Position numbers and translations under genes: made by a program
Part shown: one piece after another, positions 45,202-53,399 of the stretch
Numbering within the stretch: position 1 is the stretch's first letter
How the letters are laid out: each line of letters begins with the position of its first letter
The notes under the pieces: generated by a model
The model's input: only the letters and a program-made list of their open reading frames with translations
The model's database searches: none
Told to the model about the DNA's origin: nothing
Assembly: GCF_012971725.1 (NCBI RefSeq)
Contig: NZ_CP048833.1
Location: 4,154,001 to 4,218,000 of the forward strand
Direction: 5' to 3'
Length of the DNA: 64,000 bases
Origin: Pseudomonas multiresinivorans
GTDB taxonomy: Bacteria; Pseudomonadota; Gammaproteobacteria; Pseudomonadales; Pseudomonadaceae

Positions 45202-46778
45202 TTTCCGAAGCCGTCGTAGACCTGTCGCGCCTGCAGTTCGCGATGACCGCCATGTACCATTTCCTGTTCGTGCCGCTGACCCTCGGCCTGGCCTTCCTGC
45301 TGGCGATCATGGAGTCGGTCTACGTGATGACCGGCAAGCAGGTGTACAAGGACATGACCCAGTTCTGGGGCAAGCTGTTCGGCATCAACTTCGCCCTGGG
45401 CGTCACCACCGGGCTGACCATGGAGTTCCAGTTCGGCACCAACTGGGCCTACTACTCCCACTACGTCGGTGACATCTTCGGCGCGCCGCTGGCCATCGAA
45501 GGGCTGATGGCCTTCTTCCTCGAATCGACCTTCATCGGCCTGTTCTTCTTTGGCTGGGACCGCCTGTCGAAGGTCCAGCACCTGTCGGTGACCTGGCTGG
45601 TCGCGCTGGGCTCGAACCTTTCGGCGCTGTGGATCCTGATCGCCAATGGCTGGATGCAGAACCCGGTGGGCGCGGAGTTCAACTTCCAGAGCATGCGCAT
45701 GGAACTCACCGACTTCGGTGCGCTGCTATTCAACCCGGTGGCCCAGGTCAAGTTCGTCCATACCGTCGCCGCCGGCTACGTCACCGGGGCGATCTTCGTC
45801 CTCGCCATCTCCAGCTACTACCTGTTGAAGAAGCGCGACCAGGGCTTCGCCCGGCGCTCCTTCGCCATCGCCTCGGCCTTCGGCCTGGCCTCGATCCTCT
45901 CGGTGATCATCCTTGGCGACGAGTCGGGCTATGAGATCGGCGACGTGCAGAAGACCAAGCTGGCCGCCATCGAGGCGGAATGGGAAACCCACCCCGCTCC
46001 CGCCGGTTTCACGCTCATCGGGCTACCCAACCAGGAGGAGCAGCGCACCGACTACGCGATCAGGATCCCTTACGTGCTCGGCCTGATCGCCACTCGCTCA
46101 CTGGACAAGGAGGTCACCGGGATCAAGGACCTCCTGGTGCAGCACGAGGCGCGCATCCGCAATGGCATGACCGCCTACGCCTTGCTGCAGAAACTGCGCG
46201 GCGGCGACAAGTCTGCGGCCACCCTGGCGCAGTTCAACCAGGTCAAGAGCGATCTCGGCTACGGTCTGCTGCTGAAGAAGTACACGCCCGATGTCGTCGA
46301 CGCGACCGAAGAGCAGATCCGCCTGGCCACCCTCGACACCATCCCCGATGTGTTCACGCTGTTCTTCAGCTTCCGCATCATGGTCGGTTGCGGCTTCCTC
46401 ATGCTCGCCCTGTTCGCCTGCGCGTTCTATGCCTCAGCGCGCAAGAACGAGGAGCGCAAGCCGTGGCTGCTCAAGTGGGCTTTGTGGAGCCTGCCGCTGC
46501 CCTGGCTGGCCGCGCAGACCGGCTGGTATGTGGCGGAGCACGGCCGCCAGCCCTGGTCCATCGGTGAGGTACTGCCGGTGCACCTGTCGGCTTCCAGCCT
46601 CAGTACCGGCGATGTCTGGGGCTCGCTGCTGGCACTGATCGCCTTCTACAGCCTGCTGCTGGTGGTGGAGATGTACCTGATGATCAAGTTCGCCCGCCTC
46701 GGCCCATCGAGCCTGCACACCGGCCGCTATCACTTCGAGCGCGACCATGCCGCCGGCAGCGGCACGGCCACGGCGTAA
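45198..46778 (+). CDS. cydA: Cytochrome bd ubiquinol oxidase subunit I (long Q-loop, E. coli type)
   Basis: 526 residues, close to the 522 of E. coli CydA and longer than P. aeruginosa CioA (about 488, from memory). His21 (AMYHFLFVPL), the His in KFVHTVAAGYV and Met in SFRIMVGCGF are the haem ligand positions; GRQPW and the long quinol loop (about 250-390) are present. It oxidises quinol with high oxygen affinity and cyanide tolerance. It lies in a cydP-A-B-X-ybgE operon that is absent from the PAO1 equivalent position as I recall it. Confidence 0.95.
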   Translation: MISEAVVDLSRLQFAMTAMYHFLFVPLTLGLAFLLAIMESVYVMTGKQVYKDMTQFWGKLFGINFALGVTTGLTMEFQFGTNWAYYSHYVGDIFGAPLAIEGLMAFFLESTFIGLFFFGWDRLSKVQHLSVTWLVALGSNLSALWILIANGWMQNPVGAEFNFQSMRMELTDFGALLFNPVAQVKFVHTVAAGYVTGAIFVLAISSYYLLKKRDQGFARRSFAIASAFGLASILSVIILGDESGYEIGDVQKTKLAAIEAEWETHPAPAGFTLIGLPNQEEQRTDYAIRIPYVLGLIATRSLDKEVTGIKDLLVQHEARIRNGMTAYALLQKLRGGDKSAATLAQFNQVKSDLGYGLLLKKYTPDVVDATEEQIRLATLDTIPDVFTLFFSFRIMVGCGFLMLALFACAFYASARKNEERKPWLLKWALWSLPLPWLAAQTGWYVAEHGRQPWSIGEVLPVHLSASSLSTGDVWGSLLALIAFYSLLLVVEMYLMIKFARLGPSSLHTGRYHFERDHAAGSGTATA

Positions 46779-46788
46779 GGAGACGACC

Positions 46789-47925
46789 ATGGACTACGAA
46801 ACGCTGAAACTGACCTGGTGGGTGCTGATCGGCGTGCTGCTGATCGGCTTCGCCCTCACCGATGGCTTCGACATGGGCGCCATGGCACTGATGCCCTTCG
46901 TGGCGAAGACCGACAGCGAACGACGAGTGGCGATCAATACCATCGCCCCGCACTGGGACGGCAACCAGGTCTGGTTCATCACCGCCGGCGGCGCCCTGTT
47001 CGCCGCCTGGCCGATGGTCTATGCCACCGCCTTCTCCGGGTTGTATTGGGCAATGCTGCTGGTGCTCTTCGCCCTGTTCTGCCGCCCCGTCGGTTTCGAC
47101 TACCGCAGCAAACTGGAAAACCAGCGCTGGCGCACAGTCTGGGACTGGGCGCTGTTCGTCGGTGGCTTCGTCCCGGCGCTGGTGTTCGGCGTGGCCTTCG
47201 GCAACCTGTTCCAGGGCCTGCCTTTCACCCTCGATGAGATGATGCGGCCGTCCTACCACGGCAGCTTCTTCGCCCTGCTCAACCCCTTTGCCCTGCTCGC
47301 CGGGGTGGTCAGCCTGAGCATGCTCTGCCTGCACGGCGGCGCCTGGCTGATGCTGCGCACGGACGGAGAACTGGCTGAGCGCTCCCGGCGGGCCGCGCAA
47401 TTGTGCGCGCTGGTGTACCTGCTGACCTTCATCGCCGCCGGGGTCTGGGTCAGCCTGGGCATGAACGGCTTCGCCCTGCTCTCGAGCATCGACGGCAATG
47501 CGGTGCTGAACCCCTTGAACAAGGAAGTTGCGCTGTCCAATGCCGGCTGGCTGGCTAACTACCACGCCTATCCGGCGACCATCGCCGCTCCCATCGTCGG
47601 CATCCTCGGCGGCCTGCTGGCCCTCGTGGCGGCCAACCGCGGCAGCGGCGGGCTGACGTTCCTGGGCAGCGCCCTGGCGATCATCGGTACCCTGTGCACG
47701 GCGGGCTTCGCGCTGTTCCCGTTCGTCTTTCCTTCCAGCGAGAACCCGGCGGCGAGCCTCACCGTATGGGACGCGGTTTCCAGCCACAAAACCCTGGGCA
47801 TCATGTTCGTCGTGGCCTGCATCTTCGTGCCGCTGATCCTCTGCTACACGCTGTGGGGCTACGTGAAGATGTGGGGCCGCCTGACCCGCAAGCACATCGA
47901 AGCCAACTCCCACGGTCTCTATTGA
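46789..47925 (+). CDS. cydB: Cytochrome bd ubiquinol oxidase subunit II
   Basis: 378 residues from ATG at 46789 (MDYETLKLTWWVLIGVLLIG) with AAGGAG upstream. Nine or so membrane helices; FALTDGFDMGAM, HWDGNQVWFITAGGALFAAWP and GFDYRSKLENQRWR are CydB signatures. It is 10 bases after cydA. Confidence 0.95.
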   Translation: MDYETLKLTWWVLIGVLLIGFALTDGFDMGAMALMPFVAKTDSERRVAINTIAPHWDGNQVWFITAGGALFAAWPMVYATAFSGLYWAMLLVLFALFCRPVGFDYRSKLENQRWRTVWDWALFVGGFVPALVFGVAFGNLFQGLPFTLDEMMRPSYHGSFFALLNPFALLAGVVSLSMLCLHGGAWLMLRTDGELAERSRRAAQLCALVYLLTFIAAGVWVSLGMNGFALLSSIDGNAVLNPLNKEVALSNAGWLANYHAYPATIAAPIVGILGGLLALVAANRGSGGLTFLGSALAIIGTLCTAGFALFPFVFPSSENPAASLTVWDAVSSHKTLGIMFVVACIFVPLILCYTLWGYVKMWGRLTRKHIEANSHGLY

Positions 47926-47937
47926 AGGAGCGACCGC

Positions 47938-48045
47938 ATGTGGTACTTCACCTGGATACTCGGCGTCCTGCTGGCCTGCAGCTTCGGCATCATCAATGCG
48001 CTGTGGCTGGAAACCACCCAGGATCTGGACAGTGACGACGACTGA
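47938..48045 (+). CDS. cydX: Cytochrome bd small subunit CydX
   Basis: 35 residues: MWYFTWILGVLLACSFGIIN followed by ALWLE and an acidic tail ending in DDD. MWYFxWxLG and the NALWLE part are the CydX signature. It is required for stable bd oxidase. GAAGGAG (47924-47930) is the ribosome site. Confidence 0.95.
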   Translation: MWYFTWILGVLLACSFGIINALWLETTQDLDSDDD

Positions 48046-48331
48046 TGCAGCCCTCCTGCGTCACCCCGCCAGCCGCATCTTGTCCCTGCTGCTGGCGATT
48101 CCCCTGGCGCTGGTCCTGCTGATCCACCCTGCCGCCATGCTCGACACCCAGGGCCGCTACAGCCATGGCCTACTGATGCTGGCGATGCTCGGGGTCAGCG
48201 CCGGCTTCGTCCATGGGGTGGGCTTCGACCCGCGCAGCCTGCCCTGGCGCTGGGTCTTCGGGCCGCTGTGCGGCTGGGCACTGATGGCGCTGGGCTACGC
48301 GCTCCTGCTCAAGGCGCAATTGGGCCTGTAG
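48032..48331 (+). CDS. ybgE: cyd operon protein YbgE
   Basis: 99 residues from a GTG that overlaps cydX (another frame). It has three hydrophobic segments (RILSLLLAIPLALVLLI, GLLMLAMLGVSAGFVHGVGF, CGWALMALGYALLL) and matches the YbgE family found at the end of cyd operons. Role undefined. Confidence 0.8.
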   Translation: MTTTDAALLRHPASRILSLLLAIPLALVLLIHPAAMLDTQGRYSHGLLMLAMLGVSAGFVHGVGFDPRSLPWRWVFGPLCGWALMALGYALLLKAQLGL

Positions 48332-48349
48332 AACCGTGAAGGGCTCTTT

Positions 48350-48745
48350 TCAACCCTCGGAGCGCCGCGGCAGGTCATCGACCGTGTCGAACCACGACAG
48401 CTGCGAGGAACACCATACGTGGCACTGCGGCTCGATCCGCTCCGGTTCGTCCAGGGTGACGATGTTCAGCCCCACCGTTTCACCGTCACGCACGCGGAAC
48501 TCCATAGGCGTGCCGCACTTCACGCAGAAGCGCCGCTCGCCGTCCTCACTGGAGCGCCACATTCCCAATTCGCCGGCGGTATAGGCGAACCCCGTCAGCG
48601 GGATCACCGCCCAGGGCACCGCCGGCGCGGCGTTGGATTTCTGGCAGATGCGGCAGTGGCAGTATCCGGTTTCCTCGGGCTGCGCATCCACGCGGTAGCG
48701 CACCGCGCCGCAGGCGCAGCCGCCGAACAGGGGCAAAGGCAGCAT
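48350..48745 (-). CDS. GFA family zinc protein (CENP-V/GFA domain)
   Basis: 131 residues from ATG at 48745 (MLPLPLFGGCACG); an upstream in-frame ATG would add 5. Cys ligands GGCACGAVRY, CHCRICQKS and FCVKCGTPM define the GFA fold, named for glutathione-dependent formaldehyde activation although most members are uncharacterised. It is convergent with ybgE and in the same direction as the TetR gene. Confidence 0.88.
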   Translation of the reverse strand: MLPLPLFGGCACGAVRYRVDAQPEETGYCHCRICQKSNAAPAVPWAVIPLTGFAYTAGELGMWRSSEDGERRFCVKCGTPMEFRVRDGETVGLNIVTLDEPERIEPQCHVWCSSQLSWFDTVDDLPRRSEG

Positions 48746-48771
48746 GGCAATCTTCCACAATCAGCAAAGAC

Positions 48772-49467
48772 TCAGAGCCTAGCCAGCATGCCGAAGGTCT
48801 GCAGCACCGCGACACCGGTGAAGAGCAACAGGATTTGTCGCTCGGCCAGGGCGCAGACTTCCTCACGCAACTCCGGCGGGCGCTCCAGGTAGTCCAGCGA
48901 CTGCTGGAACAGCTGCCGGCTGATCAGCCGTGACAACTGGTCCAGTTCGCCCACCTCGACGTCCGGCAGCAGATGGAACTGGCGGATGTCTTCGGCCATG
49001 TCCTCGCCGAACTCGTCCATCACCCGCGCCAGCGCTTCGCGCAGCACCGGCGACGGCCCGTGCAGCTCGCGCACGCCGATGATGAAGGCCTGCGGGTTGC
49101 GCTCGACGAAGTCGAAGAACAGCCGCACCGTCTCCCGGGTTACGCGCTGGCCGCGCTCAAGGTCCAGGCCGAACGGCACGTTGGCCGCGCCCGCCCTCGG
49201 CAGGGCGCGCTCGGCTGCCTCGCGGCGCAAGTCGCGCAACGGTTGGCGCAGCTGGGTGGCGATATCGCGGATGATCGCCAGGCCCAGGTCATCCACGTCG
49301 CCGAAGTGCCGGTAGAAGGTGTTCGGGTTCAGGCCCGCTTCCCTCGCCAGCTCCCGTAGCCCGAGGCTGCTCAGGCTGCGTCGGCTGGCCGCCAGGCGCA
49401 GCGCCGCATCGATCAACGCGCGCTTGCCGGCGGCCTCCGCAGGTCGTTCTTCCTGTCCGATTTCCAT
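48772..49467 (-). CDS. TetR-family regulator, FabR/DesT-like
   Basis: 231 residues from ATG at 49467 (MEIGQEERP); a longer reading to 49488 is possible. The helix-turn-helix SSLGLRELAREAGLNPNTFYRHFGDVDDL (about 33-61) is of the FabR/DesT type that controls unsaturated fatty-acid genes. Downstream is a ligand-binding helical domain. It is divergent from the monooxygenase/SDR pair and likely binds the double palindrome between them. Ligand might be a fatty acyl compound (inference). Confidence 0.87.
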   Translation of the reverse strand: MEIGQEERPAEAAGKRALIDAALRLAASRRSLSSLGLRELAREAGLNPNTFYRHFGDVDDLGLAIIRDIATQLRQPLRDLRREAAERALPRAGAANVPFGLDLERGQRVTRETVRLFFDFVERNPQAFIIGVRELHGPSPVLREALARVMDEFGEDMAEDIRQFHLLPDVEVGELDQLSRLISRQLFQQSLDYLERPPELREEVCALAERQILLLFTGVAVLQTFGMLARL

Positions 49468-49509
49468 GAGTTTCGTGCCCGACCCCACCGAAGGTTGGTT
49501 GTTGCGCAG

Positions 49510-49552
49510 GTATACAGATGTCTACATTCCTATCACGTAGACAGTTGTATAC
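49510..49552. promoter_or_regulatory. Duplicated palindromic operator for the TetR regulator
   Basis: Two copies of a 16-base palindrome, GTATACAGATGTCTAC (49510-49525) and GTAGACAGTTGTATAC (49537-49552). Each is a nearly perfect inverted repeat of TANACA-N2-TGTNTA and the two are mirror images, centred 27 bases apart, between the divergent TetR and monooxygenase genes. Confidence 0.8.
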
Positions 49553-49582
49553 GCCAGCAATAATCATAACAGGAGCGTGGCC

Positions 49583-51136
49583 ATGAGTACGGTTGTGAGA
49601 ACCCAACCAAAGACTGCCCCCCGACACTGCAAGGTCGCCATCATCGGCACCGGGTTTTCCGGGCTGGGCATGGCGATCCGCCTGAAGCAGGAAGGCGAGA
49701 ACGATTTCCTGCTGTTCGAAAAGGACGCCGGCGTCGGCGGTACCTGGCGGGTCAACAACTACCCGGGCTGCGCCTGCGACGTACAGTCCCACGTTTACTC
49801 CTTCTCCTTCGAACCGAACCCGGACTGGACGCGCATGTTCGCCCGCCAGCCGGAGATCCGCGCCTACCTGGAGAACTGCTGGAAGAAATACCGGCTGGAA
49901 GACAAGACGCTGCTCAACACCGAGATGGCGCGCTTCGAGTGGAACGACGAGCAGCAGCTCTGGCACCTGTTCGACGCCGCCGGCAACCACTACACCGCCA
50001 AGGCCGTGGTGTCGGGCATGGGCGCCCTGTCGATTCCCTCCATCCCGGCGCTCAAGGGCCTGGAGAACTTCCAGGGCAAGGCCTTCCACTCGCAGCAGTG
50101 GGACCATGACTACGACCTCAAGGGCAAGCGCGTGGCGGTGATCGGCACCGGCGCCTCGGCCATCCAGTTCGTCCCGGAAATCCAGCCGCTGGTGGCCAAG
50201 CTCGATCTCTATCAGCGCACCGCGCCGTGGATCCTGCCCAAGCCGGACCGCGCTATCAGCGAGAAGGAGCGCGCGCGCTTCCGCCACTTCCCGGCGGTAC
50301 AGAAGCTCTGGCGCGGCGCCCTCTACAGCATGCTCGAAGGCCGCGTGCTGGGCTTCACCTTCGCGCCCTGGGCGATGAAGCTGGTGGGCAGGCTGGCCGA
50401 GCGCTTCATCCGCCAGCAGGTCAAGGACCCGGACCTGCGCCGCAAGCTGACCCCGGACTACACCATCGGCTGCAAGCGCGTGCTCATGTCGCACAACTAC
50501 TACCCGGCGCTGGCGGCCTCCAATTCCTCGGTGATCGTCGACGGCATCCGCGAGATCAAGGCCGGCAGCATCATCACCGCTGACGGTCGCGAGCGGCAGG
50601 TGGACGCCATCATCTTCGGCACCGGCTTCACCGCCAACGACCCGATCCCGCGCGGCGTGGTATTCGGCAAGGACGGCGTGGACCTGCTCGATACCTGGCA
50701 GAACGGCCCGGAAGCCTACAAGGGCACCATGACCCGCGGCTTCCCCAACCTGTTCTTCCTCATGGGCCCGAATACCGGCCTGGGCCACAACTCCATGGTC
50801 TACATGATCGAGTCGCAGATCTCCTACGTGCTCGGCGCCATCAAGCTGATGGACCGCCGTGAGCTGCAGAGCGTGGAGGTCAAGAGTGACGTCCAGGACC
50901 AGTGGAACGCCAAACTTCAGCGCGGCCTCAACCACAGCGTGTGGAACACCGGCGGCTGCAAGAGCTGGTACCTGCACCCGGTGAGCGGGCGCAACTGCAC
51001 CCTGTGGCCGGGTTTCACCTGGCGTTTCCGCGCGCTGACCAGCCAATTCGATCCCAGCGCCTATCATTTGAAGTCCAAGCCGCTGTCCAGCCCTGTCGTC
51101 CAACCCCAACGCCACGCAGAAGAGGTGCCGGCATGA
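49583..51136 (+). CDS. Flavin-containing monooxygenase, Baeyer-Villiger type
   Basis: 517 residues from ATG at 49583 with AGGAG 7 bases before; a GTG at 49577 is too close to that site. FAD motif VAIIGTGFSGLGMAIRL, the Baeyer-Villiger fingerprint FQGKAFHSQQWDHD (about 157-170) and the second Rossmann motif VAVIGTGASAIQFVPEI are all visible. Such enzymes insert oxygen next to ketones using NADPH. It is translationally coupled to an SDR, which could make the ketone from an alcohol. Similar pair occurs near recR in PAO1 (memory). Confidence 0.9.
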   Translation: MSTVVRTQPKTAPRHCKVAIIGTGFSGLGMAIRLKQEGENDFLLFEKDAGVGGTWRVNNYPGCACDVQSHVYSFSFEPNPDWTRMFARQPEIRAYLENCWKKYRLEDKTLLNTEMARFEWNDEQQLWHLFDAAGNHYTAKAVVSGMGALSIPSIPALKGLENFQGKAFHSQQWDHDYDLKGKRVAVIGTGASAIQFVPEIQPLVAKLDLYQRTAPWILPKPDRAISEKERARFRHFPAVQKLWRGALYSMLEGRVLGFTFAPWAMKLVGRLAERFIRQQVKDPDLRRKLTPDYTIGCKRVLMSHNYYPALAASNSSVIVDGIREIKAGSIITADGRERQVDAIIFGTGFTANDPIPRGVVFGKDGVDLLDTWQNGPEAYKGTMTRGFPNLFFLMGPNTGLGHNSMVYMIESQISYVLGAIKLMDRRELQSVEVKSDVQDQWNAKLQRGLNHSVWNTGGCKSWYLHPVSGRNCTLWPGFTWRFRALTSQFDPSAYHLKSKPLSSPVVQPQRHAEEVPA

Positions 51137-52023
51137 AGAACTTCGAGAACAAGGTCGCCGCCATCACCGGCGCGGGTTCGGGCATCGGTCGCGCCCTGGC
51201 CATCGAACTGGCCTCCCGCGGCTGCCACCTGGCCCTGGCGGACGTGAATGCCGCAGGCCTGGAAGAAACCCGCCAGCTGCTCTCCTCCACCGGCGTGCGC
51301 GTGTCCATCGACACGGTGAACGTCGCTGACCGCGAGCAGGTGCACGCCTGGGCCGACAAGGCCGCCCGCGAGCACGGCAAGGTCAACCTGGTGTTCAACA
51401 ACGCCGGCGTCGCCCACGCCGGCACCGTGGAAGCCAGCGACTATGAAGAATACGAGTGGATCACCAACATCAACTTCTGGGGCGTGGTCTACGGCACCAA
51501 GGCCTTCCTGCCGCACCTGAAGGCATCCGGTGACGGCCACATCGTCAACGTTTCCAGCGTGTTCGGGCTGTTCTCCCAGCCGGGCATGAGTGCCTACAAC
51601 GCCACCAAGTTCGCCGTGCGCGGCTTCACCGAGTCGCTGCGCCAGGAGCTGGACATGGAGCGCGCAGGCGTTTCGGCCAGCTGTGTTCACCCCGGTGGCA
51701 TCAAGACCAATATCGCCAAGACCGCGCGGATGAACGACAGCATGGTCAAGGTCACCGGGCAGAACGCCGAGCAGGCCCGCACCCAGTTCAACGACCAGTT
51801 GCTGCGCACTACGCCGCAGAAAGCTGCGCAGGTGATCATTCGCGGCGTAGAGCGTGATTCGCGGCGCATCCTGATCGGCCCGGACGCCCATGCCATCGAC
51901 GTGATGCTGCGCCTCCTGCCGGTCTGGTACCAGAAGGTGGTCACCGGCAGCATGAAGCTGGCCAAGCGCTTCGCGCCCAAGCCCAAGCGCCAGCGCTCCG
52001 CGGATAATCTGGAGGCCAAGTAG
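51133..52023 (+). CDS. Short-chain dehydrogenase/reductase
   Basis: 296 residues; classical SDR. TGAGSGIGRALA (cofactor motif, about residues 12-23), NNAG near 88, the serine in VNVSSVFG and YNATK catalytic motif near 155 are visible. The C-terminus (about 245-296) is longer than usual and basic (KRFAPKPKRQR). ATG overlaps the monooxygenase stop. Probably acts on the alcohol or ketone of the same pathway. Confidence 0.92.
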   Translation: MKNFENKVAAITGAGSGIGRALAIELASRGCHLALADVNAAGLEETRQLLSSTGVRVSIDTVNVADREQVHAWADKAAREHGKVNLVFNNAGVAHAGTVEASDYEEYEWITNINFWGVVYGTKAFLPHLKASGDGHIVNVSSVFGLFSQPGMSAYNATKFAVRGFTESLRQELDMERAGVSASCVHPGGIKTNIAKTARMNDSMVKVTGQNAEQARTQFNDQLLRTTPQKAAQVIIRGVERDSRRILIGPDAHAIDVMLRLLPVWYQKVVTGSMKLAKRFAPKPKRQRSADNLEAK

Positions 52024-52042
52024 GTCGGCCAGTACCGGAAAC

Positions 52043-52070
52043 AAAGCCCGCTTCGGCGGGCTTTGCTTTT
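52043..52070 (+). terminator. Terminator after the SDR gene
   Basis: AAAGCCCGC and GCGGGCTTT with loop TTCG (52043-52064), followed by GCTTTTG. Confidence 0.85.
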
Positions 52071-52233
52071 GTAGCCCGGGCAACGGCGCCCGCCATCCGG
52101 ACCAATCCTACAGTTCAGCGCGCCTCGCCCTTATATCCGTCGCCCTATCAATCAGCCGATAAACCTTGCAGCCATCCCTCGACGAGGCGTGGCCATGACA
52201 AACCCCATGTCGTCTGCAAGGAGTGTGCGTTCC

Positions 52234-53145
52234 ATGGTCAGCGGTCAGCTTTTTCCCGTAAGTCTCTCGACGAAAATCTGTGCCTGGACACCTGGCGCCG
52301 ATGAGTCCGGCCATTGCCCCCCCGACTCCACCCATCAGTTCGCCTTCGGCGTGGTCGGGGGAGACACCTCGTTCGCCGAGATCGTCGCAGCGGACGGTTT
52401 CCTCGATGAGGACCGGTTGATCGGCGGGGTGCACCACGTCAGCGGTGATCAGGTCATCACCTTTTCGTTGGCGCCCGGCCGCTACCGGCTCTATGAATTC
52501 ACCATCGTTCGCCACCCCAGCGACCGACCGAAGTTCGCCAGGCTAGGCGGCTGGCAGTTCAAGGCCGAGATCAACGGCATCGAGGTCGCGGCCATCGGCA
52601 ATGAAAACGCCGTGCCTTTCGAAGTACGCAGCAATGCGCCGGCGCTCTCGATAGTCGGCATCAACAGGTCCTTCTCCGTGCAGGTCGAAAAACTCGCCGA
52701 TGGGCAATTGAAACCGGGCACGATGTTCTTCGGCACCAGCTCCTACCTGGGCATTATCCCCGACAGCCAGAGTTGCGATGCCACGGCCGTGCTGCGCATG
52801 GGCATTACCGACTCGCGGGGAACGGTGCGCCTGGACGGTTTCAGCTCCGGCGGCAATGCGTTCATTCACGAAGTGATCCCGAAATCCGACTATGACGCAG
52901 GGGTCCACGCCACCCGGATGGAAGTATTCCGCCTCGATGGAACACGCTGGTTCTCCACCGACGTGCCCGCGGTCCACTGCGTGACCCAGGACGACCTGGA
53001 TGCACTGGGGTGCGACCCCAGGCTGAACGCCGCCGCCCGCGACCTGATCCGCCGGAACCTCCGCCCAGGCGATTACCTCTGCGGCGCGCAGGATTACCTA
53101 TACGGGCATCAGGGCATGCTGCAGGTGGTCAGCCACCACCACTGA
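52234..53145 (+). CDS. Unrecognised 303-residue protein
   Basis: The start chosen is ATG at 52234 (MVSGQLFPVSLST) because AAGGAG is 10 bases upstream; ATG 52195 is an alternative (adds 13 residues). There is no signal peptide, no membrane helix and no motif I recognise. It looks beta-rich: runs such as QFAFGVVGGDTSFAEIV, VITFSLAPGRYRLYEF, WQFKAEINGIEVAAIG and FFGTSSYLGIIPDSQ. It has a few Cys and ends in HHH. The upstream gene ends in a terminator and the downstream acyl-CoA dehydrogenase is convergent, so it is transcribed alone. The third-codon choice looks slightly less GC-biased than neighbours by eye, which may mean a recent arrival. I cannot assign a function. Confidence 0.75.
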   Translation: MVSGQLFPVSLSTKICAWTPGADESGHCPPDSTHQFAFGVVGGDTSFAEIVAADGFLDEDRLIGGVHHVSGDQVITFSLAPGRYRLYEFTIVRHPSDRPKFARLGGWQFKAEINGIEVAAIGNENAVPFEVRSNAPALSIVGINRSFSVQVEKLADGQLKPGTMFFGTSSYLGIIPDSQSCDATAVLRMGITDSRGTVRLDGFSSGGNAFIHEVIPKSDYDAGVHATRMEVFRLDGTRWFSTDVPAVHCVTQDDLDALGCDPRLNAAARDLIRRNLRPGDYLCGAQDYLYGHQGMLQVVSHHH

Positions 53146-53399
53146 GCCGGTCATCGCTCGCCTTCCTCGCCGGCCCCCCCGGCGCGCGAGGGCGAAGGCC
53201 CTTCAACCCAGCGCATTCGTCACCCTTTGAACCGGGCCGCCTTCGATGCGGAAGGCATCGATGAGCAACGGGGGCAGATGCGCCGGCCATCGCTCGACTG
53301 ATGCAGTAATCCCGGCCGCCCTTGCAGGAATGAACTGCTTCGCGAAGGTTGTTCCGGTGGCATCAGCGCCGGGCAGGCCTGCTGCATGCTCCGCGCCGA

